Assembly: GCF_009827405.1 (NCBI RefSeq)
Contig: NZ_WTYY01000002.1
Span: forward strand, 186,001 to 250,000
DNA from: Alteraurantiacibacter aestuarii
GTDB taxonomy: Bacteria; Pseudomonadota; Alphaproteobacteria; Sphingomonadales; Sphingomonadaceae
Length of the DNA: 64,000 nt
Direction: 5' to 3'
Shown: one piece after another, positions 41,758 through 50,708 of the stretch
Layout of the letters: the number at the start of each line of letters is the position of its first letter
How positions within the stretch are numbered: the first letter of the stretch is position 1
Notes under the pieces: generated by a model
What the model was told of the DNA's origin: nothing
Databases searched by the model: none
The model's input: the letters and a program-made list of their open reading frames with translations, nothing else
Program-made: the position numbers and the translations under genes

Positions 41758-41780
41758 GCGCGTTTAGTGGCACTGCGCGC
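41758..41780 (-). promoter_or_regulatory. Leader hairpin before metZ
   Basis: GCGCG and CGCGC enclose 13 bases, with the minus-strand loop reading CAGTGCCACTAAA. The hairpin ends 5 bases from the metZ ATG, which has no Shine-Dalgarno. A translational control element is possible; it does not match a SAM riboswitch that I can recognise. Confidence 0.35.
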
Positions 41781-41797
41781 GGCGGGCAAGCGTGCTC

Positions 41798-42070
41798 CTA
41801 TGTCTCGCCCTGACGCAACCACTTGAGCGCACCCACCTCCAGCCCCTTGAACTTGGGCCAGCCATCGCGGTCATCGGCCAGAGGGGCCAGCAGCAGCGGA
41901 GCGTCATCGGGCAATTGCCACTTGGCCCGGTGATAGAGCTTTGAACGGGTAAGGTCGGATCGAACCAGCCACATGCCATCAGCTAGCGCCTGCGCATCGC
42001 CGTGAAAATCAAAGCCGGACGGCAGGCCTTCGGGATTATCGAACCACAACAGGTAAAGATTATCAGTCAT
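41798..42070 (-). CDS. Small hypothetical protein upstream of metZ
   Basis: A 90-residue protein MTDNLYLLWFDNPEGLPSGF with FHGDAQALADGMWLVRSDLT and a LPDDAPLLLAPLADD stretch. It looks soluble and globular. It ends 45 bp before metZ and may share its transcript. No family recognised. Confidence 0.6.
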   Translation of the reverse strand: MTDNLYLLWFDNPEGLPSGFDFHGDAQALADGMWLVRSDLTRSKLYHRAKWQLPDDAPLLLAPLADDRDGWPKFKGLEVGALKWLRQGET

Positions 42071-42159
42071 ATGCTTAAAAAGGCACGGTAAGGCGTGAAG
42101 TTCCAAGGCCGGTTGATCGGCGTTTGTGTTGGGCTGCGGGAATGCTATCGCCAGCGGTG

Positions 42160-43434
42160 ATGAGCGAAGCGCCCCCGCATCCCGTTGATCCGATCCGCTG
42201 GAACATCGCGCTAGCGGCGCTGTTTGCGGGGTTGTGCGCAGTGCGGCTGACCCTGCCCTCCGCTCTGTTCTTTGATGAAGTGCATTACCTGCCTGCCGTG
42301 CGCAATCTGCTGGATTTGTCCACCGCCACCAATCTGGAACACCCGCCGCTGGGCAAGCAGATGATCGCACTGGGCGTGCTGGTGTTTGGCGACAATACGC
42401 TCGGCTGGCGGATCATGTCGCTGATATTTGGCACGCTGGCGGTGTTTGCCGGGATGCGCGCCATGTGGTTCGCCAGCGCCACCCGGGCAGCCAGCGTGCT
42501 GACAGGCTTCTTCCTGATCACCGGCTTTCCGCTGCTGGTGCAGGCGCGCATTGCCATGCTCGATATCTTCATGGCGGGCTTCATGCTGCTGGCGCTGTGG
42601 ATGTGCGCGGGCGCGGTGCGAGAGCATGAGACCGCGCGCTGGCGGCTGGCGATTGCCGGCGTTGCCCTGGGCGCGGCGATGGCCTGCAAGTGGAACGCCA
42701 TTCCGCTAGCGATGATGCCCGGCCTCGCCTTCATCATCGCCCGCACATGGCAGGCAAAATGGCACTTTCTCACCAGCAATCGCGGCTGGCCGATTGGCGG
42801 CATGACCTTGTGGGAGGCGGCCATCTGGCTGGGGCTGGTGCCGCTCGCCATCTATGCGCTCAGCTACTGGCCGTTCCTGTTCTATGCCGAGGTTTCGGGC
42901 AATCCATCGGGCCTGATCGCGCTGCATGCGCAAATGCTCGACCTGCAGACGCAGGTGCTCAAGCCGCATCCCTATCAGAGCCAGTGGTGGCAATGGGCGA
43001 GCAACTGGCGGGCGATCTGGTATCTGTATGAACAGGCGGACGGAGCGCAGCGCGGCGTGCTGCTGATCGGCAATCCACTGTCATCGCTGCTGGCCCTGCC
43101 CGCGCTGGCGTGGTGTGCGTGGGCAGGATGGAAGGACGGGCGGCGGGACTGCATGGCGCTGGCACTGCTGTATGCGGTCAGCCTGGGCCTGTGGATCGTG
43201 GCCCCCAAGCCGGTGCAATTCTATTATCATTACCTGCTGCCGCACTGCTTTGGCATGGCGGCGCTGGCGCTGGCGACGCAGCGATTGTGGCAAAGGGGGG
43301 AGCGGCTTGCCCCTGCCGTCATCGTTGGCGGATCTGCCGCGCTGTTCGCGTGGTTCTACCCCATTCTCACCGCGGCCCCGCTGGACGGCGAGATGGCGTT
43401 CCTGCGCTGGGCGTGGTTGCCCGGCTGGCGCTGA
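42160..43434 (+). CDS. GT39-type (PMT) protein mannosyltransferase-like membrane enzyme
   Basis: About 424 residues with some ten membrane helices. The first loop carries FDEVHYLPAVRNLLD and NLEHPPLGKQMIALG, the DE motif and HPPLGK of protein O-mannosyltransferases. Such enzymes take mannose from a polyprenyl phosphate and attach it outside the membrane. ATG codons at 42142 and 42124 are alternative starts. The gene for a DPM-synthase/GtrA fusion lies 350 bp downstream on the other strand. Confidence 0.85.
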   Translation: MSEAPPHPVDPIRWNIALAALFAGLCAVRLTLPSALFFDEVHYLPAVRNLLDLSTATNLEHPPLGKQMIALGVLVFGDNTLGWRIMSLIFGTLAVFAGMRAMWFASATRAASVLTGFFLITGFPLLVQARIAMLDIFMAGFMLLALWMCAGAVREHETARWRLAIAGVALGAAMACKWNAIPLAMMPGLAFIIARTWQAKWHFLTSNRGWPIGGMTLWEAAIWLGLVPLAIYALSYWPFLFYAEVSGNPSGLIALHAQMLDLQTQVLKPHPYQSQWWQWASNWRAIWYLYEQADGAQRGVLLIGNPLSSLLALPALAWCAWAGWKDGRRDCMALALLYAVSLGLWIVAPKPVQFYYHYLLPHCFGMAALALATQRLWQRGERLAPAVIVGGSAALFAWFYPILTAAPLDGEMAFLRWAWLPGWR

Positions 43435-43458
43435 TCTTCAGCCCGGTAAATGCACTGC

Positions 43459-43494
43459 GCCGCAGCAGCGCGGGATGTCCCGCACCACTGCGGC
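43459..43494 (+). terminator. Hairpin after the mannosyltransferase gene
   Basis: GCCGCAG (43459-43465) pairs with CTGCGGC (43488-43494), and GCGGGA with TCCCGC inside it. Only GTTTGC follows, so termination may be modest. It lies between two convergent genes. Confidence 0.55.
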
Positions 43495-43523
43495 GTTTGC
43501 AGCCTCAGGCTTGTTGTACGGCG

Positions 43524-43706
43524 TTAGACGACAGCGCGGCCGCCGCCCTTGGGGCCGACCAGCATCCAGGCGATGAAGCCCACCACCGGGAAGACGATGA
43601 TACCCAGCGACCACAGCAGCTTGCCGACAACGGATTCGCCGCTGGTGACCACGTTGTAGATTGCGTAAATGTCCAGAAGAAGGACCAGAACACCAATGAT
43701 TTCCAT
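43524..43706 (-). CDS. PLDc_N-like small membrane protein
   Basis: 60 residues with two hydrophobic helices (IIGVLVLLLDIYAIYNVV and LLWSLGIIVFPVVGFIAWML) and a GPKGGG end. The W-x-L-x-I-x-x-x-P-x-x-G pattern is that of the N-terminal domain of cardiolipin synthases found as stand-alone proteins. AGGAGC precedes the ATG. Function unknown. Confidence 0.75.
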   Translation of the reverse strand: MEIIGVLVLLLDIYAIYNVVTSGESVVGKLLWSLGIIVFPVVGFIAWMLVGPKGGGRAVV

Positions 43707-43791
43707 GACTTGCTCCTGACGGTTTGAGGCGTAGCCTTGCGCCCTTCATGTCCGTTGGAACGGATGGAAATCGTTTCTGGTTCCGAGAAAC

Positions 43792-44943
43792 TTAGCGGAA
43801 GCGGCCCCACACGAACTTGCTGGACAGGGCATAATTCCACACCGATGCCAGCACCACGCCCACCAGCGCGGCGATCCACCAGCGGAAGCCATTGGCTTCC
43901 AGCATCGATGATACGGCCACATTGGCGAAGGCACCCACGGCGCAGGTGGCGCAGAATTTCAGCCAGCCATAGAACAGACCCTCTGGCCCCGACAGCTTCT
44001 GGTCGCGGTAGGTGAGCAGGTTGTTGAGCCAGAAATTGAACGTCATCGCCACGATCGTGGCCACCGCCGTTGCCAGGGTGAACCCTGTCAGACCGGTGCG
44101 GAAAAGCGATGCCAGCACGGCCATGTGGACGAACACGCCCAGCCCGCCCACGGTGCCGAACAGGGCAAAGCGCGTGGGGATGTAGCGCCCGAAATAGCGC
44201 TCATACAGTCCGGCGACGAAATCCAGGACCACGCCGTGATCCAGCTTGCTTTCACCTTCGAGGCGCTCGGCAAATTTCAAGGGGAATTCCTTTACTGTCA
44301 GCTGCGGCTTGGCCGTCGCCAGAATGTCGAGCATGATCTTGAAACCAATGCCGGAAAGATGTTGCGCCTGCTTGCGCAGCTGATCGGTGCGCAGCAGGAA
44401 GTATCCGCTCATCGCGTCGGTCAGTTCGGTGCCGGTCAGCTTGCGCGCCATGGCATTGGCAAAGCGACTGCCCTTTTCGCGGCCCGCGCTGGACAGGCCA
44501 TCGGCATTGCCGCCCTCGGCAAAACGGCTGGCATAGGCGAGATCGGCCTCGCCCGATTTGACTGCGGCGAGCATGTCTTTCAGCAGCGCCGGATCGTGCT
44601 GGTGATCGGCGTCCATCACCGCCACGAAAGGCGCGGCAGTGGCGCACATCCCCTCGATCGCGGCGCTGGCAAGACCGCGCCGGCCAATGCGCTGGATCAC
44701 GCGGATGCGCGGATCGCTCTGGCCGATGCGGCGTGCCTCTTCGGCGGTGCCATCGGTGGAATTGTCATCGACGAACACCGCTTCCCAGCCCGAAGGGCCA
44801 AGCGCGTCTTCCAGCCGCCGAACCATCGGGGCGATATTGCCCTTCTCGTTCAGGGTGGGCAGCACCACCGCGAGTTCGAGCGGCAGGGCAACTGGCGCGG
44901 TGCTTTGTGCAGCTGGGCGCAGATCTGTGTGCGTCATGTCCAT
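43792..44943 (-). CDS. DPM-synthase-like glycosyltransferase fused to a GtrA domain
   Basis: 383 residues. The N-terminal GT2 domain (about 20-240) has [26 protein letters not shown] and MDADHQHDP, as in dolichyl/polyprenyl-phosphate mannose synthases. The C-terminal 130 residues form four GtrA-type helices beginning [20 protein letters not shown]. This fusion makes a lipid-linked sugar and may flip it. A nearby GT39 enzyme is the likely user. Confidence 0.88.
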   Translation of the reverse strand: MDMTHTDLRPAAQSTAPVALPLELAVVLPTLNEKGNIAPMVRRLEDALGPSGWEAVFVDDNSTDGTAEEARRIGQSDPRIRVIQRIGRRGLASAAIEGMCATAAPFVAVMDADHQHDPALLKDMLAAVKSGEADLAYASRFAEGGNADGLSSAGREKGSRFANAMARKLTGTELTDAMSGYFLLRTDQLRKQAQHLSGIGFKIMLDILATAKPQLTVKEFPLKFAERLEGESKLDHGVVLDFVAGLYERYFGRYIPTRFALFGTVGGLGVFVHMAVLASLFRTGLTGFTLATAVATIVAMTFNFWLNNLLTYRDQKLSGPEGLFYGWLKFCATCAVGAFANVAVSSMLEANGFRWWIAALVGVVLASVWNYALSSKFVWGRFR

Positions 44944-44987
44944 GGGCCGGTGCGGTACATGGTTAATGCTAACAGATCGTTGACGGT

Positions 44988-46046
44988 TTACAGAAGATCA
45001 ACGATCGCATCGCCGATTTCTGCAGTTCCGGCGCCGCCGCCAAGATCGGCACCCTTCACGCCTGCTTCCAGCGCCTTTGCCACTGCCGCCTCAACTTGCT
45101 GCGCCTGTGCCTCCAGCCCCAGCGAATGGCGCAGCAGCATCGCAAGGCTGAGGATCATGGCCATCGGATTGGCCTTGCCCGTGCCGGCAATATCAGGCGC
45201 GCTGCCGTGGATCGGTTCATACAGTCCGAAAGTGCCGAAGTCCGTCTGCGCTTCCCCCAGCGATGCGCTGGCGAGCAGGCCGATGGAGCCCACGCACATG
45301 CTCGCCTGGTCAGACAGGATGTCGCCAAACAGATTGCCCGTTACCACCACATCGAACTGGCCGGGATTGCGGACCAGCTGCATGGCGGCATTGTCGACAT
45401 ACATGTGGCTGAGTTCGACATCGGGATATTCGGCGGATGTCTCTATCACCACGTCGCGCCACAGCTGGCTGGTTTCCAGCACATTGGCCTTGTCCACGCT
45501 GCACAGACGCTTGTCGCGGCCCTGCGCGGCGCGGAACGCCACATGGGCGATGCGGCGCACCTCGTCCTCGGCATAGGACATGAAATCGAAGCCCTGACGG
45601 CGACCGTCATCCAGAGTGCGGATGGCCTTTTCGCCAAAATACACATCGCCATTGAGTTCGCGTACGATCAGCAGGTCGATCTCGCGCGCCACTTCAGGAC
45701 GCAGGGCAGACATGTCCTCCAGCCCCGGAAACATGGTGGCGGGGCGCAGGTTGGCGAACAGCGTCAGCGCCTGGCGCAGGCCCAGAATGGCCTGTTCGGG
45801 GCGCAGGTGCCGCTCCAGATTGTCACACGAGGGATCACCCACGGCGCCAAACAATATGGCATCGGAGGCCTTGCACAGCGCCAGCGTCTCGGGCGGCAGG
45901 GGATGGCCATGCGCCTTGTAGGCAGCGCCGCCGACATCGGCGTCAGCGGTCTCGATATCGGGCAGATCCAGTGCCGCCAGCACCTTCTTGGCCTCTGCCA
46001 TGATTTCCGGGCCGATACCGTCCCCGGCCAGACATGCGATCTTCAT
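44988..46046 (-). CDS. leuB: 3-isopropylmalate dehydrogenase
   Basis: A 352-residue enzyme of leucine synthesis. [15 protein letters not shown], then [10 protein letters not shown], and [19 protein letters not shown] (nucleotide/metal site) are visible. It oxidises 3-isopropylmalate using NAD. It lies 10 bp downstream of recO on the same strand. Confidence 0.97.
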   Translation of the reverse strand: MKIACLAGDGIGPEIMAEAKKVLAALDLPDIETADADVGGAAYKAHGHPLPPETLALCKASDAILFGAVGDPSCDNLERHLRPEQAILGLRQALTLFANLRPATMFPGLEDMSALRPEVAREIDLLIVRELNGDVYFGEKAIRTLDDGRRQGFDFMSYAEDEVRRIAHVAFRAAQGRDKRLCSVDKANVLETSQLWRDVVIETSAEYPDVELSHMYVDNAAMQLVRNPGQFDVVVTGNLFGDILSDQASMCVGSIGLLASASLGEAQTDFGTFGLYEPIHGSAPDIAGTGKANPMAMILSLAMLLRHSLGLEAQAQQVEAAVAKALEAGVKGADLGGGAGTAEIGDAIVDLL

Positions 46047-46056
46047 TTGGCGACTT

Positions 46057-46659
46057 TCATTCTATTATCCGTCCCAGCAATTCTCTCAAGCGAGCGCGCG
46101 CGGCCATAACATCGCCGCGCCTGTCGGCAAGCAGGTAGTGCTCCAGCGGGGCCGCCAAAGCGTCCATTTCCACCAGTAATTGCGGCAGGTCGCCTTCGGG
46201 ACGGGTGGCCTCCCCGCCATAGCCCAGCTCGCGCAGCAGCAGCACCTCATAGCCGATCAGCGCACTGGTCCAGCCGCGCGCCGACGGTGCCTGGCAGATC
46301 GCATCGAGCAGCCCCCCCAGCGCCGAATGCAGCGGCGGGTAGGGCTGGCGTTCGGGCAGGGCGGTGGCGGTCAGCGCGCAGGTCCAGCCAATGGCGCTGG
46401 CGAGCAGCGGCTCCGTGATGAAAGGCCCGCGGCTGGCGATCAGTTCGGGTCTGGCAAAGGGCAGCTGACTTTCAGACCGGGCGGAGATCTGCACCTCCAC
46501 CAGATTGCCGGGGATCATCACCGGGCGCAGCTGCCGCCCGCGCCCGCCCGCGACATAGGCCGCCACCAGCCCGTATTCCTCGGTCAGGAAACGCGCGACG
46601 ACCGCAGTTTCCCCATGCTGGCGGGATGCGACGAGGATGGCGGGGGCGCGGATGTGCAT
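46057..46659 (-). CDS. recO: DNA repair protein RecO (short form)
   Basis: A 200-residue protein with [20 protein letters not shown], the OB-fold RecO N-terminus, and [14 protein letters not shown]. It helps RecA load on gapped DNA with RecR. It is about 40 residues shorter than the E. coli protein, missing much of the C-terminal zinc region, which is common in this group. The start at 46659 is set by homology; an ATG at 46671 is also possible. Confidence 0.88.
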   Translation of the reverse strand: MHIRAPAILVASRQHGETAVVARFLTEEYGLVAAYVAGGRGRQLRPVMIPGNLVEVQISARSESQLPFARPELIASRGPFITEPLLASAIGWTCALTATALPERQPYPPLHSALGGLLDAICQAPSARGWTSALIGYEVLLLRELGYGGEATRPEGDLPQLLVEMDALAAPLEHYLLADRRGDVMAARARLRELLGRIIE

Positions 46660-46783
46660 AGGATCATGCATGTGCCGCTTTCGCGCCAGAGCTGCAAGGA
46701 GAGCGGCCCGCAAGGAGGTGGCATTTGTGCGCGGGGCTGTATTTCGATATTGTCGGGCCCATCCCTGGGGAGAGGAAAGCATC

Positions 46784-47194
46784 ATGTTGAAGATTGCAGC
46801 CATGGCAGCAGCCGCGCTTGCCAGCGCGGGCCTTTCATCGCCGCTACAGGCGCAGGAGGGCGCGCTCAGCCCGGTGCAGCAGGAATTTTATGCCGAATTG
46901 CTGGCGATGGGCGATGTGTGCAGCGAATTGCCGCAGTTCCGCGTACACAAGGATGACCTGCAAGGCTGGGTCACCCAGAACCTTGCCAGTTCCTCCGAAG
47001 ATACGCTCGACACCGTGCTGGACCTGCGCGCGGCAAAGATCGAAGCGATGCAGGCCGATACCCTGGCCGTGCGCGAGATGCCGCCCGGGGCGAGCCGGAC
47101 ACGCGCGGTGAGCGAGCATTATGCCGATGTTGTGGGGCGCTGCCTGCGCATGGCCCAGCATGACGAGGCCGGACGCTTCTTCCAGCGCAACTGA
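46784..47194 (+). CDS. Exported hypothetical protein
   Basis: A 136-residue protein with a signal peptide (cut after LQAQ, residue 23) and two Cys (VCSELPQF and GRCLRMAQH) that may form a disulfide. GGGAGAGGAAAGC precedes the ATG at 46784. It is divergent from recO. No family recognised. Confidence 0.65.
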   Translation: MLKIAAMAAAALASAGLSSPLQAQEGALSPVQQEFYAELLAMGDVCSELPQFRVHKDDLQGWVTQNLASSSEDTLDTVLDLRAAKIEAMQADTLAVREMPPGASRTRAVSEHYADVVGRCLRMAQHDEAGRFFQRN

Positions 47195-47257
47195 GCCATT
47201 TGCGGTGATTGGCGCCTGACGGACTGCACCATCAGGCACACCCTCAGGCCGCGCGGC

Positions 47258-47506
47258 CTATTTGGCCAGCTTTGCCTCAAGCGCGGCGATCTTCGCTTCG
47301 AGCACGTCGCATTTTTCGCGCGCGTTGGCGGCCATGTCCTTGACCGCGTCAAATTCCTCGCGGCTGACGAAATCCATGCCGCCCATGGCCTCCCTCATTT
47401 TCTCACGCGCAGTGTCGCGCGCCTCGCGGGTCATGCCCGCAAAGGTGCCGGCCGCGCTGTTGGCCAGTTTGACGAAGTCGGCGATGATCGGGTTTTCGCT
47501 TTGCAT
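47258..47506 (-). CDS. ubiK: Ubiquinone biosynthesis accessory factor UbiK (BMFP family)
   Basis: 82 residues, with an amphipathic N-terminal helix and a C-terminal coiled coil (EFDAVKDMAANAREKCDVLE, then KIAALEAKLAK). This matches the YqiC/UbiK family that promotes ubiquinone-complex assembly at the membrane. Length and pattern fit well. Confidence 0.85.
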   Translation of the reverse strand: MQSENPIIADFVKLANSAAGTFAGMTREARDTAREKMREAMGGMDFVSREEFDAVKDMAANAREKCDVLEAKIAALEAKLAK

Positions 47507-47545
47507 GGGACCTATCTGGTATTGTGATGCGCTCTTGGCAAGCTT

Positions 47546-48100
47546 TCACAACTCGAAACGTTGCACGGCGTTGCTTACCTCAATCTCGCTGGCATCGGGA
47601 TTGGCGTCAAGAAACTGCCAGTTGAGCACGCTGGCAAACAACACCCACGCCAGATAGGGCAGCAGGATGATCCCGGCCGCCGGGCGTACTTTCCAGAACA
47701 GCCACACAGTCACTGCCAGCGCCACGTCCAGCGCGATCAGTACCGCCAGCGCCAGTGCAATGTCATGTTCCGCAAAGAAAATCGGCGACCACGCCAGATT
47801 GAGCGCGAATTGCACCACGAAGGCGAGGATCGCCAGCACGCGCATGCGGGCACCCCAAGCGGCGCAGACCATCGCCAGCGCAACGCCCATCATCAGGTAG
47901 AGGGTTGCCCAGACAATGCCGAATGTGGCGGGGGGCGGATAGATCGCGGGCTTTACCAGCGCATCGAACCACGGATTATTCGCCGCGCTTCCAGCCACTT
48001 GCCCGGACAGGAAACCCAGCAGCAGCACGGTTGGCACCAGAAACAGGGACCAGCGAAGCAGGCTGGCGCGCAATTGCGCGGGGGACGCGAGGCGGTTCAT
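47546..48100 (-). CDS. tspO: TspO/MBR family membrane protein
   Basis: 184 residues with five helices. Landmarks are NPWFDALVKPAIYPPPATFG and VWATLYLMMGVALA, then LNLAWSPIFF and LLPYLAWVLFASVLNW, the TspO signatures for binding porphyrins and hydrophobic ligands. It lies 39 bp upstream of ubiK on the same strand. Confidence 0.92.
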   Translation of the reverse strand: MNRLASPAQLRASLLRWSLFLVPTVLLLGFLSGQVAGSAANNPWFDALVKPAIYPPPATFGIVWATLYLMMGVALAMVCAAWGARMRVLAILAFVVQFALNLAWSPIFFAEHDIALALAVLIALDVALAVTVWLFWKVRPAAGIILLPYLAWVLFASVLNWQFLDANPDASEIEVSNAVQRFEL

Positions 48101-48212
48101 TGAAGCTCCTGCATGTCGGGCGGTTTCACGCCGCGAGAATCACGTAAGTCATTGTGACCGCACGGGGCTGTTGGCGCAAGCGGGCGAAAGGCCGCATTCC
48201 GGGTGCGAGCGG

Positions 48213-48983
48213 TCAATCTCCGCCTCTCTGCGCCGATATGAGGAATTCCACGTTGCCTTCGGTGCCCTTGATCGGGCTTTGGGTGATGCCCTGGATCCGC
48301 CAGCCTTCGCCTTCCAGCCATGCCTGCACCTCATCGCACACGCGCTGGTGCAGCGCCTCATCGCGCACGATGCCGCCCTTGCCCACCTCGCCGCGCTCCA
48401 CTTCGAACTGCGGCTTGATCAGCGCCACCAGCTGGCATGTGGGCGCAGCCAGTTGCAGCGGCACTTCCAGCACCTTGCGCAGCGAAATGAACGATGCATC
48501 GCACACCACCCAGTTGCAGGACCGATTGATGATATCGGCGGTCAGCGCACGGGCATTGGTCTGTTCCAGCACGGTGATGCGGTCATCGCCGCGCAGCTTC
48601 CAGTCCAGCTGGTTGGTGCCGACATCCACCGCGAACACATGCTGTGCCCCGTGATGCAACAGCACCTGCGTGAACCCGCCGGTGGAGGAGCCGATATCCA
48701 TTGCCACCGCGCCAGACGGATCGAGTCCGAAATGCTTGATCGCACCGTCCAGCTTGACCCCGCCGCGCCCGACCCAGGGATGATCGCGGCCCTTGAGGAC
48801 AATCTCGGCATCCACCGGAACCTGCTGGCCCGGCTTGGCCACGCGCTGTTCCTTCACGAACACGAGGCCCGCCATCACCAGCGCCTGCGCGCGGGCGCGG
48901 CTATCCGCATGCCCCAGATCGACCAGCAGCTGATCGATCCTTTTCCTGGCGGTCTTGCCTGCTACGTTCTTGCCTGTGGCCAT
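48213..48983 (-). CDS. tlyA: TlyA-type rRNA 2'-O-methyltransferase (S4 domain)
   Basis: A 256-residue protein with an N-terminal S4 RNA-binding domain (RKRIDQLLVDLGHADSRARA) and an FtsJ-like SAM domain (AMDIGSSTGGFTQVLLHHGA). The likely substrate is rRNA cytidine, although the older name is hemolysin. The start at 48983 is set by homology; the open frame reaches 49388 without support. Confidence 0.9.
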   Translation of the reverse strand: MATGKNVAGKTARKRIDQLLVDLGHADSRARAQALVMAGLVFVKEQRVAKPGQQVPVDAEIVLKGRDHPWVGRGGVKLDGAIKHFGLDPSGAVAMDIGSSTGGFTQVLLHHGAQHVFAVDVGTNQLDWKLRGDDRITVLEQTNARALTADIINRSCNWVVCDASFISLRKVLEVPLQLAAPTCQLVALIKPQFEVERGEVGKGGIVRDEALHQRVCDEVQAWLEGEGWRIQGITQSPIKGTEGNVEFLISAQRGGD

Positions 48984-49086
48984 GGGAAGGGCGATAGGGG
49001 GCGATGCGCTCTCGCGCCAGATTTGAATTGTCATAATGATAAGGCAGATGGGCGCCATTTTGTTGAGACTGAAGGATTGCAGACCC

Positions 49087-49611
49087 ATGCATTTACGCAG
49101 CATTTCGGCCCTTTTCATCGGCACGGCACTTCTGGCCGCCTGCTCCTCCGGTGAGGATGTGAGCGAGGAAGAAGTGCAGGCTCCCGAGCCTGTGCTCACC
49201 TCCACCCCTGTTGCCACCGCCGCGCCCGATGGCTCTCCGCTGGCCGAAGGACAATGGACGATTTCGGAAGATGCCAACGGGGCGAGCGCCAGCTTTGGCC
49301 CGGCGGGAAGCGATGCGCTGGTGGTGATCGCCTGCACCACCGCCAGCCGCGCGCTGAGCATGACGGTGGCGGGCAGTTCCGATGGCACGCAGCCTTATGT
49401 GATCGAAGCGGGCGGCACCGCCGCGCGGCTGGATATGGTCTCCACCGGCGGCACGCTGCCGATGATGCGCGCCGATATTGCGCGCGATGCACCGGTGTTC
49501 GGCGGCTTCGTGATGCCCGGCCAGGCCGTGTCCATCACCGCCCCCGATGGATCGATCCTGCGCCTGCCCACGGCACCCGGCATCCGCCGCGTGTTCGAGG
49601 CCTGCGCATGA
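49087..49611 (+). CDS. Lipoprotein, first of a paralogous pair
   Basis: A 174-residue protein from MHLRSISALFIGTALLAAC; the lipobox LAAC predicts lipidation at Cys19. The body has WTISEDANGASASFGPAGSD, then ALVVIACTT and APGIRRVFEACA. It overlaps the next gene by the ATGA sequence, so the pair is coupled. Function unknown. Confidence 0.7.
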   Translation: MHLRSISALFIGTALLAACSSGEDVSEEEVQAPEPVLTSTPVATAAPDGSPLAEGQWTISEDANGASASFGPAGSDALVVIACTTASRALSMTVAGSSDGTQPYVIEAGGTAARLDMVSTGGTLPMMRADIARDAPVFGGFVMPGQAVSITAPDGSILRLPTAPGIRRVFEACA

Positions 49612-50186
49612 GGCCAGTGCTGACACGCAGTCCTTTTTCGGCGGCGCTGGCGGGCCTTGCCTGCATGGCGCTGTCTGCCTGTATCCCGGCATCGAGCGAA
49701 CAGGCACCCGCGCCCAGCCCGGCCCCCGCGCCAGTCAGCGCGCCGCCGCCCCCGCCTCCGACGATCTCGGTCGTGCCCATCCTGCCGCTGCCGGATGACT
49801 GGGCAGAGCAGCCGCGCACGGCGGGCGACTGGACCTATGTCCGGAATGAAGGCGGCTCCGGCGCGCGTTTCATCGATGACAGCGGCGCGACGTTGCTGGT
49901 GATCGGCTGTTACACAGACACCAGGCGGGTGCTGATCGGGCGCCCGGCGCAAGGCCTGCCCGAAGCACCCAGAATGGATATCCGCACGGAAACCGCGCAG
50001 CGTGCCGCCAATCTCACCCGCGGGCAGGACGGCGCGAGTGTGACCTGGGCATTTGAGGGCAGCGATCGCTTCCTTGACGCCATCGCCTTTTCACGCGGCC
50101 ATTTTGCCGTGGGCGTGACAGGCGCGGCTCCGATCTATCCGCCAGCCTATCCCGAAATCACCCGCGTGATCGAGGATTGCCGATAG
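49608..50186 (+). CDS. Lipoprotein, second of the pair, with proline-rich linker
   Basis: A 192-residue protein with lipobox LSAC (Cys25), a Pro/Ala linker (APAPSPAPAPVSAPPPPPP) and a domain matching the preceding protein: DWTYVRNEGGSGARFIDDSG, LLVIGCYT, and YPEITRVIEDC at the end. The conserved Cys pair likely forms a disulfide. Start and previous stop share ATGA. Confidence 0.7.
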   Translation: MRPVLTRSPFSAALAGLACMALSACIPASSEQAPAPSPAPAPVSAPPPPPPTISVVPILPLPDDWAEQPRTAGDWTYVRNEGGSGARFIDDSGATLLVIGCYTDTRRVLIGRPAQGLPEAPRMDIRTETAQRAANLTRGQDGASVTWAFEGSDRFLDAIAFSRGHFAVGVTGAAPIYPPAYPEITRVIEDCR

Positions 50187-50350
50187 AATTTGTGCGAAGC
50201 AACAATTCTGACTGTGAAAAAGATTTTTACAAGTCTTGTTTTGTGGCCGGCAAAGATTCACAACTGCAATCAAGGCCAGCGGTTAACGCGGTCTTCGCCC
50301 ACGGTGATACGGCCCGGTAAAACGGTTTGGGGTGTTGGCTTAATAGCGCG

Positions 50351-50364
50351 AAAGGAGGTGATCC
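50351..50364 (+). promoter_or_regulatory. Shine-Dalgarno complementary to the whole 16S tail
   Basis: AAAGGAGGTGATCC matches 14 of 14 bases against GGATCACCTCCTTT, the bacterial 16S 3' end. Ordinary sites here match 4-7 bases. Seen directly; the 16S tail is from general knowledge, as the organism's own gene is not in the window. Confidence 0.7.
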
Positions 50365-50365
50365 G

Positions 50366-50425
50366 ATGTCTCATGGTTCAGCAAGGGGGTCGGTACAGTT
50401 CCACACAAGGCATTATCGGTACTAG
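50366..50425 (+). CDS. Putative 19-residue small protein behind a full-length Shine-Dalgarno
   Basis: ATG at 50366 opens MSHGSARGSVQFHTRHYRY. It stands 7 bases beyond GGAGG within AAAGGAGGTGATCC (50351-50364), which is complementary to the complete 3' tail of 16S rRNA. A second frame opens at 50373 (MVQQGGRYSSTQGIIGTRNI and 12 more residues) and stops at 50471, right before a terminator; that start is 14 bases from GGAGG. Neither product is recognised. A regulatory RNA is also possible. Confidence 0.45.
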   Translation: MSHGSARGSVQFHTRHYRY

Positions 50426-50476
50426 AAACATTACCGGTAGAGGCTTTGTGGGCGGCACTTCCGGCCGCTGACCATG

Positions 50477-50519
50477 AAAAGGGCGGTTCCTCGTTTCGCG
50501 AGGGCCGCCCTTCTCATTT
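50477..50519 (+). terminator. Terminator of the short 50.3-50.5 kb unit
   Basis: AAGGGCGG pairs with CCGCCCTT, with CCTCG and CGAGG nested around a TTT loop; TTCTCATTT follows. It lies six bases past the longer of the two small frames. Confidence 0.8.
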
Positions 50520-50594
50520 GCGGTCTGTCAATTGAAAGGCGTTTTGCCTGTGGCCATCGCAATCACTGCGAGTGGGCGCAGCCCGCGCCAGACG

Positions 50595-50708
50595 CTATTT
50601 CTTCTGGCCGCCGTCCGCACCCGCCTTCTTGTCGGCGGCTTCCTTCCTGGCGGCTATGGCAGCGGCTTCCTTCTTGGCGATCGCTTCCTTGTCATTCTGG
50701 TCAGACAT
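50595..50708 (-). CDS. 37-residue Ala/Lys/Glu-rich small protein
   Basis: MSDQNDKEAIAKKEAAAIAA followed by RKEAADKKAGADGGQKK; a single charged amphipathic helix is likely. GAGGAGGAACGC stands just before the ATG, a strong ribosome-binding site, so I regard it as a real gene. Function unknown. Confidence 0.65.
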   Translation of the reverse strand: MSDQNDKEAIAKKEAAAIAARKEAADKKAGADGGQKK

